From positions 106,638,434 through 106,702,433 of the forward strand of contig NC_088795.1 of the NCBI RefSeq assembly GCF_011386835.1: 64,000 bases of DNA, read 5' to 3'. The stretch is from Chrysemys picta bellii. Lineage: Eukaryota; Chordata; Testudines; Emydidae. Of this stretch, positions 21,895-33,808 are shown piece by piece (the stretch's first letter is position 1; each line of letters begins with the position of its first letter). The position numbers were made by a program, and so were the translations under genes. The notes beneath the pieces are model-generated. The model was not told the origin of the DNA, ran no database searches, and was given only the letters and a program-made list of their open reading frames with translations.

Positions 21895-22370
21895 TGTCTC
21901 CCTATATTTGTCTCCTATTTTCCCAGATTTTCCCTTATTTCCTGACCAAACATCTCCTCTGGAGTCCTTCTGTGAGCTGTTTGAGTTCCTCACTGTGGTA
22001 CCAATGGATTCACCAAAGTTGATCATGGTTTGTGACTTCAGTGTCCACATCAGTGATGATGACTCCACACAACAGCTCAAGATTTCATTGACAGTGGAAA
22101 ACGCATTGAGGTCACCAAGTTTCAGCTCCAATGTTTTTGGTGGGAGTAGAAATGGGGAAGTTGGATATTAAACCCAGGTCATAACTGACCATTATATACT
22201 TCAATATGAGGTAGATTCTCACTTCCTGTCAAGGCAATGGGCTTGTTTTCATGGTCCTCCCTCAGAAACGTATGAAACCATTGTATTTTCAGAAAACTTT
22301 GAGGGAGTTACTCCAACAGACTGCTCTGTCAATCATTTGGTAGAATCAATAATACTTTGTTGTCCTTAAC
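21895..22370 (+). pseudogene. LINE endonuclease-domain remnant
   Basis: The frame of 21908 holds an E-L-F-E-F-L...D-S-P-K-L-I-x-V-C-D-F-S-V-H-I pattern. It resembles the G-D-F-N-x-H motif of apurinic-type LINE endonucleases, with Gly changed to Cys and Asn to Ser. A later I-T-D-H-Y-I-L stretch (about 22183-22203) resembles the S-D-H motif. The family (L2-like or CR1-like) is uncertain. It is highly decayed. Confidence 0.45.
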
Positions 22371-24650
22371 CATTGATGAAGTGGCCTCTTAAGCAACCTC
22401 TTTGCCGGGTTTGATCTCACAGGCTACATTGTATTATGGATGAGCTGTTACAGCTGAAGTGGGAGAGGAATGTCAATAGCAGAAGTTTCTGTCTGAAATT
22501 GATTGATTGCCTCAGTGATTTTCTGTGTGTCTGTGAGAGAGTGAATGTGTTTGTCTTATGCCATTGCTGTCTGGGAAGCAAAGAAAGTTTGCATTGTCTC
22601 CACCACAACATTTGCAAAGTCTTGCTCAGAAGAGTTGTTTTGTGTGGTGAATGGCTTGGTAAATCTGAGTTGCCTCTGTTCATGTACTGATTTAAATACT
22701 TTCTACTGGGAAGCGTGTTGATAAAACTTCTCATATTGAAATATAACTGTCTGTTTCCATCAGAGCAGGATGAGTTATTGAGGAGACAAATGCCCTGTTT
22801 TCTCTCCCTGAGTTTTAGTCAGTGTCATGTTCTGAAGTGCTAGGCGTGTTCAGAGCACATTGTACAACAAACTGTGCTCAGGACCCATGTCTTTGTCTGT
22901 TGAAAACCAGTGCAGAAGTACTGGGTCTCTTGTTGGTGGAGATTGCCAAATGCCACCTTGAATGAGGACAAATTGCCTGCTTCTATTAACAAATCATCAG
23001 TATCACTTCCACTCAAAAAACCCATTTTTTGACAATCTGGTCAGTTACCACTGTGCCCCATTTTCTCTTTCTGGTCAAGAGTGTCAAAATAGTTGTGGTG
23101 AGATAACTATCACAATGTCTAGTTGCCTCAGGCCCTTGTCCCTTATCAATCTGGATGCCTATGGAACAGAAACAACACTAATTGATTTGGAGGATGATCT
23201 CCTCCTGGTGATAGATGAAATTGTTTGTGGTGACACTGTGAAATCTAGCAGCTTCTACTAATACCAGGGCTGTTTTTAGGTGGCTCTGTTCCTTTCTTGA
23301 AGATAGTGGTAGTAAAGTGCTCAACTTCTCTGAAGGTGCTCACTGTGATGTTGCACTCACGGTGCTCTGCAGTCCAGAATAGCTTTAACACTAAGTGCTA
23401 GGATTTATCCATTCTCCAGCATCCCAGGGATTACAGGGTAGGCTTGTACTCTGGTCTTATGCTTCTCCTGCTTGGGGGAGTTTTCTCTGGGCTGCTGAGT
23501 TTGCTTTATAGCCCTTACAAACCACCTGTGTGGTGTATGGGAGCAGAGAAGGGGCCAGAATCTTGCCTGTGGAGTTTATGCTTAATACATCAGTAGAGGT
23601 GTTGTCTGCCTTTCCAACACTGAATAATAAGGGGGTTTGGCCCTCAAAACATGCTTCTTCTGGGGATCCAGGAGAGAAACACTGTCATTTGTGCCAAGGT
23701 CTTATGCCTCCATACTGTCTTCTCCCCCTGCCACCAGGTCTGATGCAAAAGGGAGTCCTCTGGGCATAGCTAGGCCTTAAATCTCACCTTCACATGGTGG
23801 CTTGTAAAGGAAACAGGTGAAAGTTAATTCCAACTCATCATTAATTTATACTACCTTACTCAACATGGAAGGAAAATCCAGTAGAGTCCAGCCAATCCTG
23901 CAGCCTGCGTCCACTCTTCCCTAGTAAATCCCCTTCCTCTCTGTGAAGAAATTACCTAATAAAGCATCCAATGCTGCACAACTGATATTCCCCTTTCCTA
24001 AGCTTTTTGGGCATAGGTCCAGACTCTCCACTGCCATGAACAGAGCATTTGCCCATAAGTATTGGAGGATGACACTTCATCGTGGAAATGGATTATAGCA
24101 GTTTGATCAGACTTCATGGAAGAGACAAATTCCATATTCACTTGATATTATATACATTTTAATCATTTCAGTTTTCCACTCTCTGAATCCATGTGGCTCT
24201 CTTTCTATCACTTCACATTAGGCTAGTAAGAAAAAAATTGACTATTTCTCTCATTATCCTCTAATGATAGGCCAATGACACATTACAGGGCTGTATTCTG
24301 ACATGCTCATTTTAATAGGAAAGTGACATATTTTCTTCTAATTATTTTTACAGTGTCCATGGGACTGTAGCTCTGTAATTTTTCCTCTTCATTATGATAC
24401 AAGATAATAGTAGAATAATCCAACTGTCTTTACTAAAAATGCAGAGAGATGCATAATCCAATTCTCATAATATTTGAAGGTTTGTGGTTTAGTTCCTTCA
24501 AATGATTGCTAATGGAAAGCATGAAAAATATACCATATGATTTGGTATATGACTGACTCAATATTTTACCTATTACTTCTGATTTAATGGAGCTTTTGTA
24601 CATTTTTAATGTTGGGCCAGATTCTGAGCAGATGTAAGTTTTCATGGCTC
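22371..24650. other. intergenic stretch, possible LINE continuation
   Basis: Short ORFs at 22436, 22962 and 23530 have no recognisable domain. They could be the worn continuation of the LINE fragment to the left, but I cannot show it. A short GGGCCAGATTCTGAG MITE end lies near 24613. Confidence 0.35.
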
Positions 24651-24659
24651 CATAGAGCA

Positions 24660-25790
24660 TCATGGACCTATAGAGTTATAACATGGAACAAGTCCCTGAA
24701 GTTGTGGTTCTGCTCCTGCTCAGTCTACAAATATTCATGCAGTACAGTACTGGATATTGGACAGAATTGATCCACAGAGATTTCAGACAGTGAAGGTAGC
24801 TGACCCAGAGGGGGACTGAAAATCCACTGTGCCACGAAACAGATGTGTTGAGTGTTGGGATTGCAATGGTAAGCCCATGGGTGGACTGCTGCTTCTGGTC
24901 CTGGAAAACCAGCATGGTATGGTCGGACCACTTTGTCTTGGAAATTGGGGTGAAAAACAGTGGCTGCAGAATTTCAGAATGAGGAAGCAGAACTTCATTG
25001 ACTTGTCCAAGAAGCTTGCACCAGCCCTCCAGATCTAGACCACTTGATTTTGAAAATGCATACTAGTACAGAAGTGGATGGCTATTACCGTTTGGAAGCT
25101 GGCAACTCCTGACGGCTACCGGTCCAAACCAGTTCAGGGCTGAGAAGTCAACTGTAGAGGCTGTAGCTATACAGGGGTACCAGACTACCAATACTGTGAT
25201 CCACAGTATGGGCTGCCATAACCCAAGTCTGTGAAATTATTGTGAGGTTTCAGATGATTGGATTTCCAAATTACGCAGAGGCCATTGATTGAACACACAT
25301 CTCTATACTTTGCCCACTGAAAGCATCCAGTGAATACTCTAAAAGATTAGTATTCACTGGTTCTCAAAGTCTCAGTGGACCACAGGGGTCAGTTCATGAA
25401 CATAGGACACACGGAAAAGATCCTGATGTCAGGGTGCTCAGGAAGTCAGGATTGTACCATAGGGAGAAGATGGGACTTTATTCCCCCAAACAACATGATA
25501 ATATACAGTGTTTCAATGCCAATATTTATTTTGAGGAACCCCCCCCCCCCCGACACCTGCTCCTATCGTGCTCATCAAGCTGTATCCTGACATCACTGAC
25601 CCAAGAAAAAAAGAATTCAATTACAGACTCAGTAGCTGCTGCAAAATTGTGGTGGAGTGCACCTTTGGGTTCTTGAAAGCCAAAGCCCATTGATGATGCC
25701 TGTAGATTCATCTCAATGCTGTGATTACTTTGGCATTCTGTTCTGTGCACAACATTTGTGAGGCAAAAGAGGAATACTTCTACAGTGAGT
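24660..25790 (+). pseudogene. PIF-Harbinger transposase remnant
   Basis: This is a decayed DDE transposase of the PIF-Harbinger (HARBI1-like) type. In order: an F-R-M-R-K-Q-N-F helix (24972-25031); a Q-F-R-A-E-K-S-T-V helix-turn-helix-like segment near 25130-25165; an A-I-D-x-T-H-I motif near 25280 carrying the first catalytic Asp, with the following Gly now a stop; V-D-H-R-G-Q-F near 25372; L-R-K-S-G-L-Y near 25430; and finally F-N-Y-R-L-S...V-V-E-C-T-F-G-F-L-K (about 25615-25675), which retains the third acidic residue. The middle G-D-x-A-Y-P segment is degraded around a C-tract (25539). Frame changes and stops occur throughout. Confidence 0.75.
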
Positions 25791-26233
25791 GGGTTTAGGA
25801 CAGATCTGTTTTTTCCAGCCTGTACGGGCATCCAGATACCAATCAAGTGTACACAGAGCTCCTAGTTCCCAGTGGACCAGGGAAATTCATGATGCTGTGT
25901 GCTCATACATCATGGACCAGCAGGGAACCAGAATGTGACTTGAGACTGTGTTGAGAGACACTATTGTTATGCGGTGGTGCTTCTGGAAAAGCTCAAAAGA
26001 CCATTATTGAATACATCTATTCTGAGACACCTCAGTGGCTTTCAATCCCCTGCAGCTGACATTAGTTAATTAACTAACTGAAAGAAGACAACTGAGGGAG
26101 GGCCCTCAAGGTTAATACCTTTGTCTGTGGTTTTGTGCTAAGGAGAGTATTAATGTACTTTAAGGGCAGGATTGAGCAATGTTTTTGTTAAATGTTAACT
26201 GCTCTGCTGCGGTTGCTTTATGTGGAGTACCTA

Positions 26234-26507
26234 AGGTTATGTCTACATGTACCATGCAGCAGTGCCTCTGTAAGGTCTCCCATGTAGCCGCTCTGGGCCA
26301 ACAGGAGACAGCTTTCCCATCAACATAATTAAACCACGGCCAATGAGAGTCAGTAACTATGTTAGCACGAGAGCGTCTCCCAATGACATAGTGCTGTCCA
26401 CACCGGCGGTTCTGTTGATGTAATGTATGTCAATCAGTGAGATGGGGGTGTTTTCACACCCCTGAACGATACAAGTTTTGCCAACATAAATGCGAATGTA
26501 GGCATAG
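26234..26507. mobile_element. MITE with TATGTCTACAT ends
   Basis: The ends GGTTATGTCTACAT and ATGTAGGCATAG are inverted repeats. The interior has several further inverted segments (for example TCAACATAATTA and GACATAGTGCTGTC). It is related in end sequence to 44482-44775. Non-coding. Confidence 0.6.
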
Positions 26508-26728
26508 TGTAAGTGTCATTATAGAACTTTAAAAAAATGTTCTGTAAAGTTTTGGGAGAGACTTTACACATTCCTTCCACACCATGTTTTCTGACACCAT
26601 TGTTTATTTAACTACCAGGTGCTGTGAATGATTATTCCCATGGCAGAGTACTCCTATGGTTTCCATCCGTGACTGCTTGATGGGGGTGGGGGAGGAGGGG
26701 TCATAAATGCACTTCTCTGAAGGGGTCC

Positions 26729-26835
26729 TGGGACAATTTGTATAGTGGGGGTGCTGAGAGTCATTGAACTAAATTGTAAACCCTGTTTATGATGGAAACC
26801 ACTTGAAGCCGGGCACCTCTAGTTCCAACACCTGT
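26729..26835 (+). repeat. dispersed repeat, copy B
   Basis: Second copy of the repeat at 9208-9318, same strand. Confidence 0.75.
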
Positions 26836-26896
26836 GCTGCTCAGTGTCAGGAATCTTCACTGTTAATTTACTTTTGTTTCCTTTGTCTGTATTGTC

Positions 26897-26902
26897 AATA
26901 AA
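26897..26902 (+). terminator. poly(A) signal candidate downstream of the Harbinger remnant
   Basis: AATAAA is followed by TCATTT and an A-run. A near-identical CAATAAAATCATT context recurs near 29085. Confidence 0.3.
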
Positions 26903-27555
26903 ATCATTTAAAAAAAAGCCATACGGATGTTTCATTTAACTTATTGTCTGTTTTTCATTTTCATGCTTTGGAGACAACAGTTATTTCATAGCTTAGTTCA
27001 CTGTAATGAACCCTAGATTTTCTTTAACATTACAAAATTCATGAAGGGTGCGGGAGAGAGAAGGGGCTTGGGAGGGACAGAATTAATTGCATTTGTTTGG
27101 CACCACACATTACAGACATCATAGTCATGTGTTGTGAATTCTGCTAACCCATCCCTAACGTGTGAAAAATATCCCATTAATTATACCTAGAAAGCAAGTT
27201 TCACACACAAGTTAAGTGAACAGTAACTCTTATTTACATACATACATCAAACACAGAGCTAAAATGATTTGTAACAGGAACAAATGACACCCTCCATCCC
27301 AGAAGGTCAGATTCCCTGGGAAATGGGCAAACATTAATGTCTGTGGACATGTCTCCTAGCCATCCCCCTCCCCCTAACAAGGGGAAAACATCAGCACAAT
27401 ATGGTGTGGTGGGGGAACATCTTCTGCGTGGGGTTTGGGGGCTGAACACAAGCAGTCCTACAGGGACAGGATTTGGCTCATATTTCCCCTCCTCCATGCT
27501 CTGTGGGATTTCCCTGTGAGGGATTTTCAGTGCATGCAGAGGATGTTGGGTCAGC

Positions 27556-27890
27556 CATTCAGCCTGCTCCTCCCCAGCATGGGGTGGGTAGGATTCACTG
27601 CCTCAGCAGCAGGGTGGCCATCAGTTGGAGGCTGATTAGGGATATGGGAAGGAGGATGTGGTGCTGGCTGTTCCTGGAAAGGAGCAGTAGCTACAGCAGT
27701 AGGTGGTGCCCAGTAGCAGTCTGCTACCAGTTGGACTAGGGACTACATGAATGCATGCTCCAATTTCCTGTGCTGTCATTCTATTTGCGGAAATGCCTTA
27801 TCTTGCCTAACAGTCCAATCCTCCCTTTCCCTAAGCAACTGGAACTGCTCCTGACTGCTATCTATGCCAATGTGCATGTCTTCCAGAGTT
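27556..27890 (-). pseudogene. proline-rich coding remnant next to the Harbinger transposase
   Basis: On the minus strand one frame stays readable for about 105 codons with only two internal stops (TGA and TAG). The first part is a charged, glutamine-rich helix (S-Q-E-Q-F-Q-L-L-R-E-R-E-D-W). The second is proline/alanine-rich (A-P-H-P-P-S-H-I-P-N-Q-P-P). Autonomous Harbinger transposons carry a second Myb/SANT-like gene whose C-terminus often looks like this, and its convergent position next to the transposase fits. I do not see the SANT domain itself, so the assignment is tentative. Confidence 0.4.
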
Positions 27891-29310
27891 CTTCTTCACC
27901 TTTGTTAGGCTACTTTTGCAGCCCACGAAGAAGGAGCCGAGGTTAAAAATGGTGAAATTCCTGCATTACTTTTATTAAAATATTGTAATATTTACAGTGC
28001 ATGGATAGACTGCTTGGGAAGGGGTTCAGTTCCTTCAGGGGTAATCTTATCAGGTTACTTTTCTGATCTTTAAAGGCTGGCCATCATTTGGAGAACATAG
28101 ATGTTCTGAAGGTTCCAAAATGGAAAAAAATAAAGTGGTTTTCTAGTCCTTTAAAGGACAACTTGTGCCAGAGATATTCCTGCTATTGATTACCCCTCTA
28201 CAAATTGCTGAGTGGATGAGCTATGAAGGTGGATCAAGCACATTTGTTCTGTTATTAAACCTGAAGAACCAGATTTAATTTCTGCTACACCAAAAGTTTG
28301 CTGAATTATGATTACAGGACTAAGTAGCAATTTGAGAGGAAATTGACTGTATTTTATGGCAGCAGATGGAGTTCCCATTGGAAGAGGAGTAGAGAACCAC
28401 AGAAAAAGACCACCCACCCCTAAAAGCTCCCTGCATCACCAGAAAGTCAAGTCTCTGTGTTCAATGAACAGCATTAAAAAGCACAAGGAAATGTATTTTC
28501 TTCCCTGAACTTTTGGATTTAACACCGCAGATGTAACAGTTGCCGTGCCACTTGCAAGGGACCTGAAATTGTGTTTGCGCAACCACTGGAGTGGATGCTT
28601 CACCCACCTCCTCTTCTCCTGGCTTCTGCAGAATGGCTCAGCATGGGGAGGAGGCAGATACAAAGAACAGTACAAAACATTTGAAATGATCACTGGGAGA
28701 ATGGACAGCTCTGACTTTCTTGTTACAACCAAAGGGTTCCCTTTCCATTCCCATATCTAGGCAATCCTTCACACAAGCCACCAATCATCCAAACCCCTTC
28801 CTGCACAGTCCCCCCACCCCCATTTGTTGGAGGAAGGAAAGATGGGTTTGGGAGAGGGATGGTCTGGGTCTTTGTCCAAAGTGGCATGAAACTGTTCTTT
28901 CCCCACCTGGACCCTTATAAAACCCACCCCTTCCTCCCTCCTTTACTTCCTTCCTCCCCCTGCCTAACTTATCACACAGTTTAGGGACTGTAACTCTCAA
29001 GGGACTACTCATAGGGGAGCAGTGATGGCTCATTAATAACCTGTTATACCTTCCACTAAATATTTTGCAGTGTTTCATGGGATTTCAATAAAATCATTGG
29101 TTTACACCTGTGTGTTGCTTTATGATCATGTCAGGGTATAGGAGTGGTGTGGTGTGTTGGGGGGTCCAGACTGAGGCATATAGCACCAGACCGAGGGGGG
29201 AGATTATCAAAAACAGTCGAGGTCTATTGTAAAACTTGCTGTCATCTGATTCTGGTTTCAGCAGTAGCTCAGCGTCCTTAGTAGGGTTGCCACAGATCTG
29301 GTTTTCACCC
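27891..29310. other. possible remainder of the Harbinger element
   Basis: The minus strand at 28436-28732 has an open 98-codon frame with an S-Q-E-K-R-R-W-V-K-H-P stretch that may belong to a transposon gene. A CAATAAAATCATT motif near 29085 resembles the one at 26896. No terminal repeats were found. Confidence 0.3.
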
Positions 29311-29319
29311 AGACAGTCC

Positions 29320-30354
29320 GAGTTTCAACTTGAAGTCCGGTGGCACCTTCAAGATTAACAGATTTATTTGGCCATAAACTTTCATGGGTTAAAAACCCAC
29401 TTCTTCAGATGCATGAAGTGAAAATTACAGATGCATGCATAAATATACTGACACATGAAGAGAAGGGAGTTACCTTACCTTACAAGTGGAGAACCAGTGT
29501 TGACAAGGCCAATTCAATCACAGTGGATGTGGTCCACTCCCAATAATTGATGAGGAGGTGTCAATACCAAGAGAGGGAAAATTGCTTTTTTAGTGAGCCA
29601 GCCACTCCCAGTCCCTATTCAAGCCCACATTAATGCTGTTAAGTTTGCAAATGAATTGTAGCTGTGCAGTTTCTCTTTGAAGTCTGTTTTTGAAGTTTTG
29701 TTGTTGTTGTTGTTGAAGCTACTTTTAAATCTGTTATTGAATGTCCAGCGAGATTGAAGTGTTCTCCTACTGGCTTTTGTATGTTACCATTCCTGATGTC
29801 TGATTTGTGTCCATTTATTCTTTTACATGGAGACTGTCTGGTTTGGCAAATGTTCATGTCAGAGGAGCATTGCTCGCACATGATGGCATATATCACATTA
29901 GTAGATGTGTAGGTGAATGAACCTCTGATGGTGTAGCTGATGTAGTTGGGTTGCTAGAGTAGATATGGGGACAAAGTAGGCAACAGGGTTTGTTACAGGG
30001 ATTGGTTCCTGGATTAGTGTTTCTGTGGTGTGGTGTGTAGTTGCTGGAGAGTATTTGTTTCAGGTTGGGGGGCTGTCTGTAAGCGAGGACTGGCCTGCCT
30101 CCCAAGGTCTGTGAAAGTGAGGGATTGTTTTCCGGAATAGGTTGTAGATCATTGATGATGTGCTGGAGAGGTTTTAGCTGGGGGCTGTACGTGGTGGCCA
30201 GTGGTGTTCTGTTATTTTCCTTGTTGGATCTGTCTTGTAGTAGGTGACTTCTGGGTACCCATCTCGCTCTGCAAGTCTGTTTCCTCACTTCCCCAGGTAG
30301 GTCTTGTAGTTTTAAGAATGCTTGTGTGTCCAGGTGCCATTGGCAAGTCATGTC
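29320..30354 (-). mobile_element. Penelope-like element, RT C-terminus and GIY-YIG endonuclease (broken)
   Basis: Read on the minus strand, 30351-29893 encodes the end of the reverse-transcriptase region and a C-x3-C-C-x2-C zinc-binding knot (G-T-N-P-C-N-K-P-C-C-L-L-C-P). It is followed at 29896-29639 by a GIY-YIG-type nuclease segment (V-I-Y-A-I-M-C-E-Q-C, R-I-N-G-H-K-S-D-I-R, P-V-G-E-H-F-N-L-A-G-H-S). A terminal repeat follows at about 29330-29420. The two coding parts are in different frames. The GIY-YIG nuclease next to an RT identifies Penelope-like elements. The element is 5'-truncated and a second copy lies at 36888-37628. Confidence 0.8.
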
Positions 30355-30640
30355 TAGTGTTGTTGTTGTTTTTTTTTAATCCAGGCAGAAGTGGAGCAGG
30401 GCAGGAGCTTGTTGGGAAGATGCTGAGAAGGGGATGGGGGCTCAGGGGAAGAGGCAGAGAAGGGCCTGGGGCCTTGGGGAAAGAGGAGAAGAAGGGGCGG
30501 GGCCAGGGGAAGAGGCAGACCAGGGGGTAGGGTGTCAGAGGTCCAGTTACCAGCCATTAGAAAGAAGACAACCCAGACTCCTTGGGACGGCTTCCTCAAC
30601 TAGGATCACATTATAGAAATGCAGAATCAGGTGCTAGTCT
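30355..30640. other. G/A-rich repeat flanking the Penelope-like element
   Basis: The stretch AGAAGTGGAGCAGGGCAGG...GGGGCGGGGCCAGG is purine-rich with no gene. Together with AGGGTTGCCACAGATCTGG at 29283 it may be one older repeat into which the Penelope-like element inserted. Confidence 0.35.
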
Positions 30641-30659
30641 TCCTTCCTGTCTCCTGGGG

Positions 30660-30910
30660 CTTTCTCTGATACTTCCTCCAAGGTCCCTGCTGCCAATCGT
30701 CAATGACTCATCATATGACAATGCTTTCAAGGATGAGGAGATGATTGTGTGTGACTTTAATATCCATATGCACAACCCTTGAGAGCACCAGATCCTGTTT
30801 ATCCTAGCATGGACATGTACTAGATACCCTCCTGGAGTGATTGCTGGAGTCCTTCACCCTCCAGTACAGGAGCCTGAGGTGATTTATGTGCCCACACTGA
30901 GATGGAGTCT
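30660..30910 (+). pseudogene. LINE endonuclease-domain scrap
   Basis: The frame near 30730-30780 reads M-I-V-C-D-F-N-I-H-M-H-N-P, close to the G-D-F-N-x-H catalytic motif of LINE endonucleases (Gly to Cys, as in the fragment at 21895). Short and broken. Confidence 0.45.
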
Positions 30911-30923
30911 AATGACTACCAGC

Positions 30924-31089
30924 CTTCATGAAATATCCTAGTACATGTGAATATTCTGGCTGACTGAGACAAAGGCATGGAGGACAGAGTGCTCTGAGCA
31001 TTGAACTGCATCTGTATGTGCTTCAGAGACCAGACAGCTGCTCTTGGACTAAGATCACTTGTACTGATCAATATATTTTGGCAAAAATG
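30924..31089 (+). repeat. locally duplicated repeat, copy A
   Basis: It is about 85% similar by eye to 32079-32248, same strand, including AGGACAGAGTGCTCTGA and CTGATCAATATATTTTG. Family unknown. Confidence 0.8.
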
Positions 31090-31764
31090 CTTCTGGCAGG
31101 GGAATGGGAAGTTGGGGGTGATGTGTGTTTAGATAAGGGTCAGGCAGCAATGGGATCAATGCATTGTGGGAATGGCTCTAGAGGACTATCGATACCCGTG
31201 ACCTGGTACATGCCCCTTGTCCCCATCAACAGTACAATATAGAACTGGTATAGGGCCATGCCACAGCAGAGGTGTTTTCATATATATATCCTTCATGCGT
31301 GCTAGCTTTTGCACATGCGATTTTCCTTTAGGAACATGCTTCAGAGCTTCAAATGTGGACAATAGGAGGGTTATGGCACAAAAGACATATGTAACTGTGT
31401 ATGGTCAAAAGTGTAGACTCACCCTTAATGTCAAATGTTATCCTTCCTCTCTCCTCCCATTTATTTCCTTTGAGTCCAGTTATATTGTTCAAATTACTCT
31501 GACTGTGTCCCTGACCCTGTGACCTTTCCACCCTCTCAACACAAAGGTGTTTTCCAGATGTAATCTCTATGCCAAGGAGGGGGTGCAGCCTAAATGCTGC
31601 CCTCAAAGAGATTCAAAAGTCTAACTTCGATCAGGTTCCTCAGCTATTAACCCTCTCCTGGAGTTAGGTGCATAAGCCAGTCCATCATTTCTCACCAGTG
31701 ATGGTGGAGGTAGTACCTCAGATGTGGGAGATTATACAACTTCAACAGGAGAGATTGAAAGAGA

Positions 31765-31915
31765 CTCACTCCACGGTGGCCTGTGTTTAGGGCACTCACC
31801 TAGGGGGTGGAGACCAGCATTCAAATCCCTGCTCTGAATCAAGTAGAGGGGATTTGAATGTTCCTGATCTCCCACATCCCAGCTCAGTGCACTAACCATT
31901 GGATATAAGAAATTA
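31765..31915. repeat. palindromic tRNA-like repeat
   Basis: TGTTTAGGGCACTCACCTAGG and ATTCAAATCCCTGCTCTG resemble a tRNA-like head with a B-box-like word. The second half is nearly its reverse complement (GGGGATTTGAATG...CAGTGCACTAACC). It could be a folded-back SINE. Confidence 0.45.
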
Positions 31916-32078
31916 GTATCTAAAGTTTGAATTTAGGAGCCTAAAGTGGTAGTAAGACAGCTAATTTCCTTTGGGATCTAGCCCCCAACGCATTGGTTGG
32001 TGAAGTGAAAAAAGCAAGGTTTTTCAGAATGTCTCAAAAGAAGTTAATAGGATATGCTATGAAAAACTGGGAAAGCCT

Positions 32079-32248
32079 CCATGAAATATCCCAGTACATG
32101 GGAATGTTCTGGCTGACTGATACAAAGACACGGAGGACAGAGTGCTCTGAACAAACATTGAACAGCACCCATATGTGTTTCAGGGACCAGACAGCTACTC
32201 TTGGACTAAGATTACTTTTACTGATCAATATATTTTGACGAAAAACTG
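32079..32248 (+). repeat. locally duplicated repeat, copy B
   Basis: Second copy of 30924-31089. It has a few small insertions relative to copy A (for example ACAAA near 32151). Confidence 0.8.
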
Positions 32249-32810
32249 TTCTGAAATGCTCAGCGCAGGCCACTACTACTGCTGCTAAAATCAGATTTAC
32301 TTTATCTCTGTATCTAATAAGTGAAATGTTCTAGAACTGGTAATAGCTCTCTGGAAGAATTTTTAAAGTATATCCACTGTACTTACCATAATGAGCAAAT
32401 TAAATTCTCTCTTAGAAAACATGGGTCATCCTGACCCTGGGTATCACTCCATTGAACCCATCAATATATTGATTCAGAGACAATTTATACCACTTATAAT
32501 ATAAATGATACTAGTAAATAGTATATTGCTTATAAAGGAATATCTAAATCAGTAGTATATATAGTGCTCATATTATGACAAAAGAGGAGAAAAACAGCTC
32601 TAAATCATAATTTAAAACTTCAGTTTAAGTACTGCCTTTTAAGATCATTTGTCTTTCTATGTTGGCTGAGAATAATTTCCATCTGTGTTCATAGTAAATT
32701 ATCTTCTCAATTCCTGAATAGCCTTTCAGAGAGTGGAGAAAACACAGTCAGCGACACAGAGAGAGACGGACTCTTGTTCTTACAGAGCCTATCCCTGGTG
32801 GCATGGTATG

Positions 32811-32938
32811 GTATTGCCACCCTTACTTCTGCACTGCTGCTGATGGGGCACTGCCTTCAGAGTTGGGCACCTACCCAACAGCCACCGCTCTCGGGCCACC
32901 CAGCTCTGAAGGCAGCACAGAAGTAAGGGTGGCAATAC
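32811..32938. repeat. 21-bp perfect inverted repeat, palindromic element
   Basis: GTATTGCCACCCTTACTTCTG (32811-32831) is exactly complementary to 32918-32938. A second inner pair (CTGCCTTCAGAG / CTCTGAAGGCAG) extends the hairpin. It appears to be one end of a longer repeat that continues to about 33970. Confidence 0.85.
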
Positions 32939-32982
32939 TGCAACCTCCCTATAATAACCTTGAGACCTCCCTCCATAACCCC

Positions 32983-33802
32983 TGTCATAACTATAAAGGG
33001 AAGGGTAACAGCTCTCCGGTGTACAGTACTATAAAATCCCTCCTGGCCAGAGACTCCAAAATCCTTTTACCTGTAAAGGGTTAAGAAGCTCAGGTAACCT
33101 GGCTGACACCTGACCCAAAGGACCAATAAGGGGACAAGATACTTTCAAATCTTGGGTGGGGGGGAGAAGGCTTTTGTTTGTGCTCTTTGTTTGGGAAGTT
33201 GTTCGCTCTTGGGACTGAGAGGGACCAGACATCAATCCAGGTTCTCCAAATCTTTCTGAACAAGTCTCTCATATTTGAAACTTGTAAGTAAACAGCCAGG
33301 CAAGGCATGTTAGTTTATTTTTGTTTTCTCAACTTGTAAATGTACCTTTTGCTAGAGTGTTTCTCTATTTGCTGTATTTTAAACCTAAGGCTAGAGGGGG
33401 GTCCTCTGAGCTCTTTAAGTTTAATTACCCTGTAAAGTTATTTTTCCATCCTGATTTTACAGAGAGGATTTTTACCTTTTTCTTTAATTAAAAGCCTTCT
33501 TTTTAAGAACCTGATTGATTTTTCCTTGTTTTTAGATCCAAGGGGATTGGAGCTTGATCCACCAGGAGTTGGTGGGAGGAAGGAGGGGGGATGGTTAATT
33601 TCTCCTTGTTTTAATATCCAAGGGGTTTGGATCTGTATTCACCAGGGAAATGGTGAAGGTCTCTCAAGGCTACCCAGGGAAGGGAATTAGCTTTGGGATG
33701 GTGGCAGCGGACCAGATCTAAGCTGGTAGTTAAGCTTAGAAGTTTTCATGCAGGCCCTCACATTTGTACCCTAAAGTTCAAAGTGGGAAAGCAGCCTTAA
33801 CA
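32983..33802 (+). mobile_element. solo LTR with 5-bp TSD
   Basis: It begins TGTCATAACTATAAAGGG and ends GCAGCCTTAACA. It is flanked by ACCCC at 32978-32982 and 33803-33807. T-rich segments and ATTAAA near 33487 fit an R/U5 region. No internal retroviral sequence remains, so it is a recombination relic inserted into the older repeat around it. Confidence 0.85.
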
Positions 33803-33808
33803 ACCCCC

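Noticed and set aside
22417..23261. Host gene exons at 22.4-23.3 kb
   Set aside because: Frames are short, lack splice context and follow a LINE endonuclease scrap; more likely LINE debris or noise.
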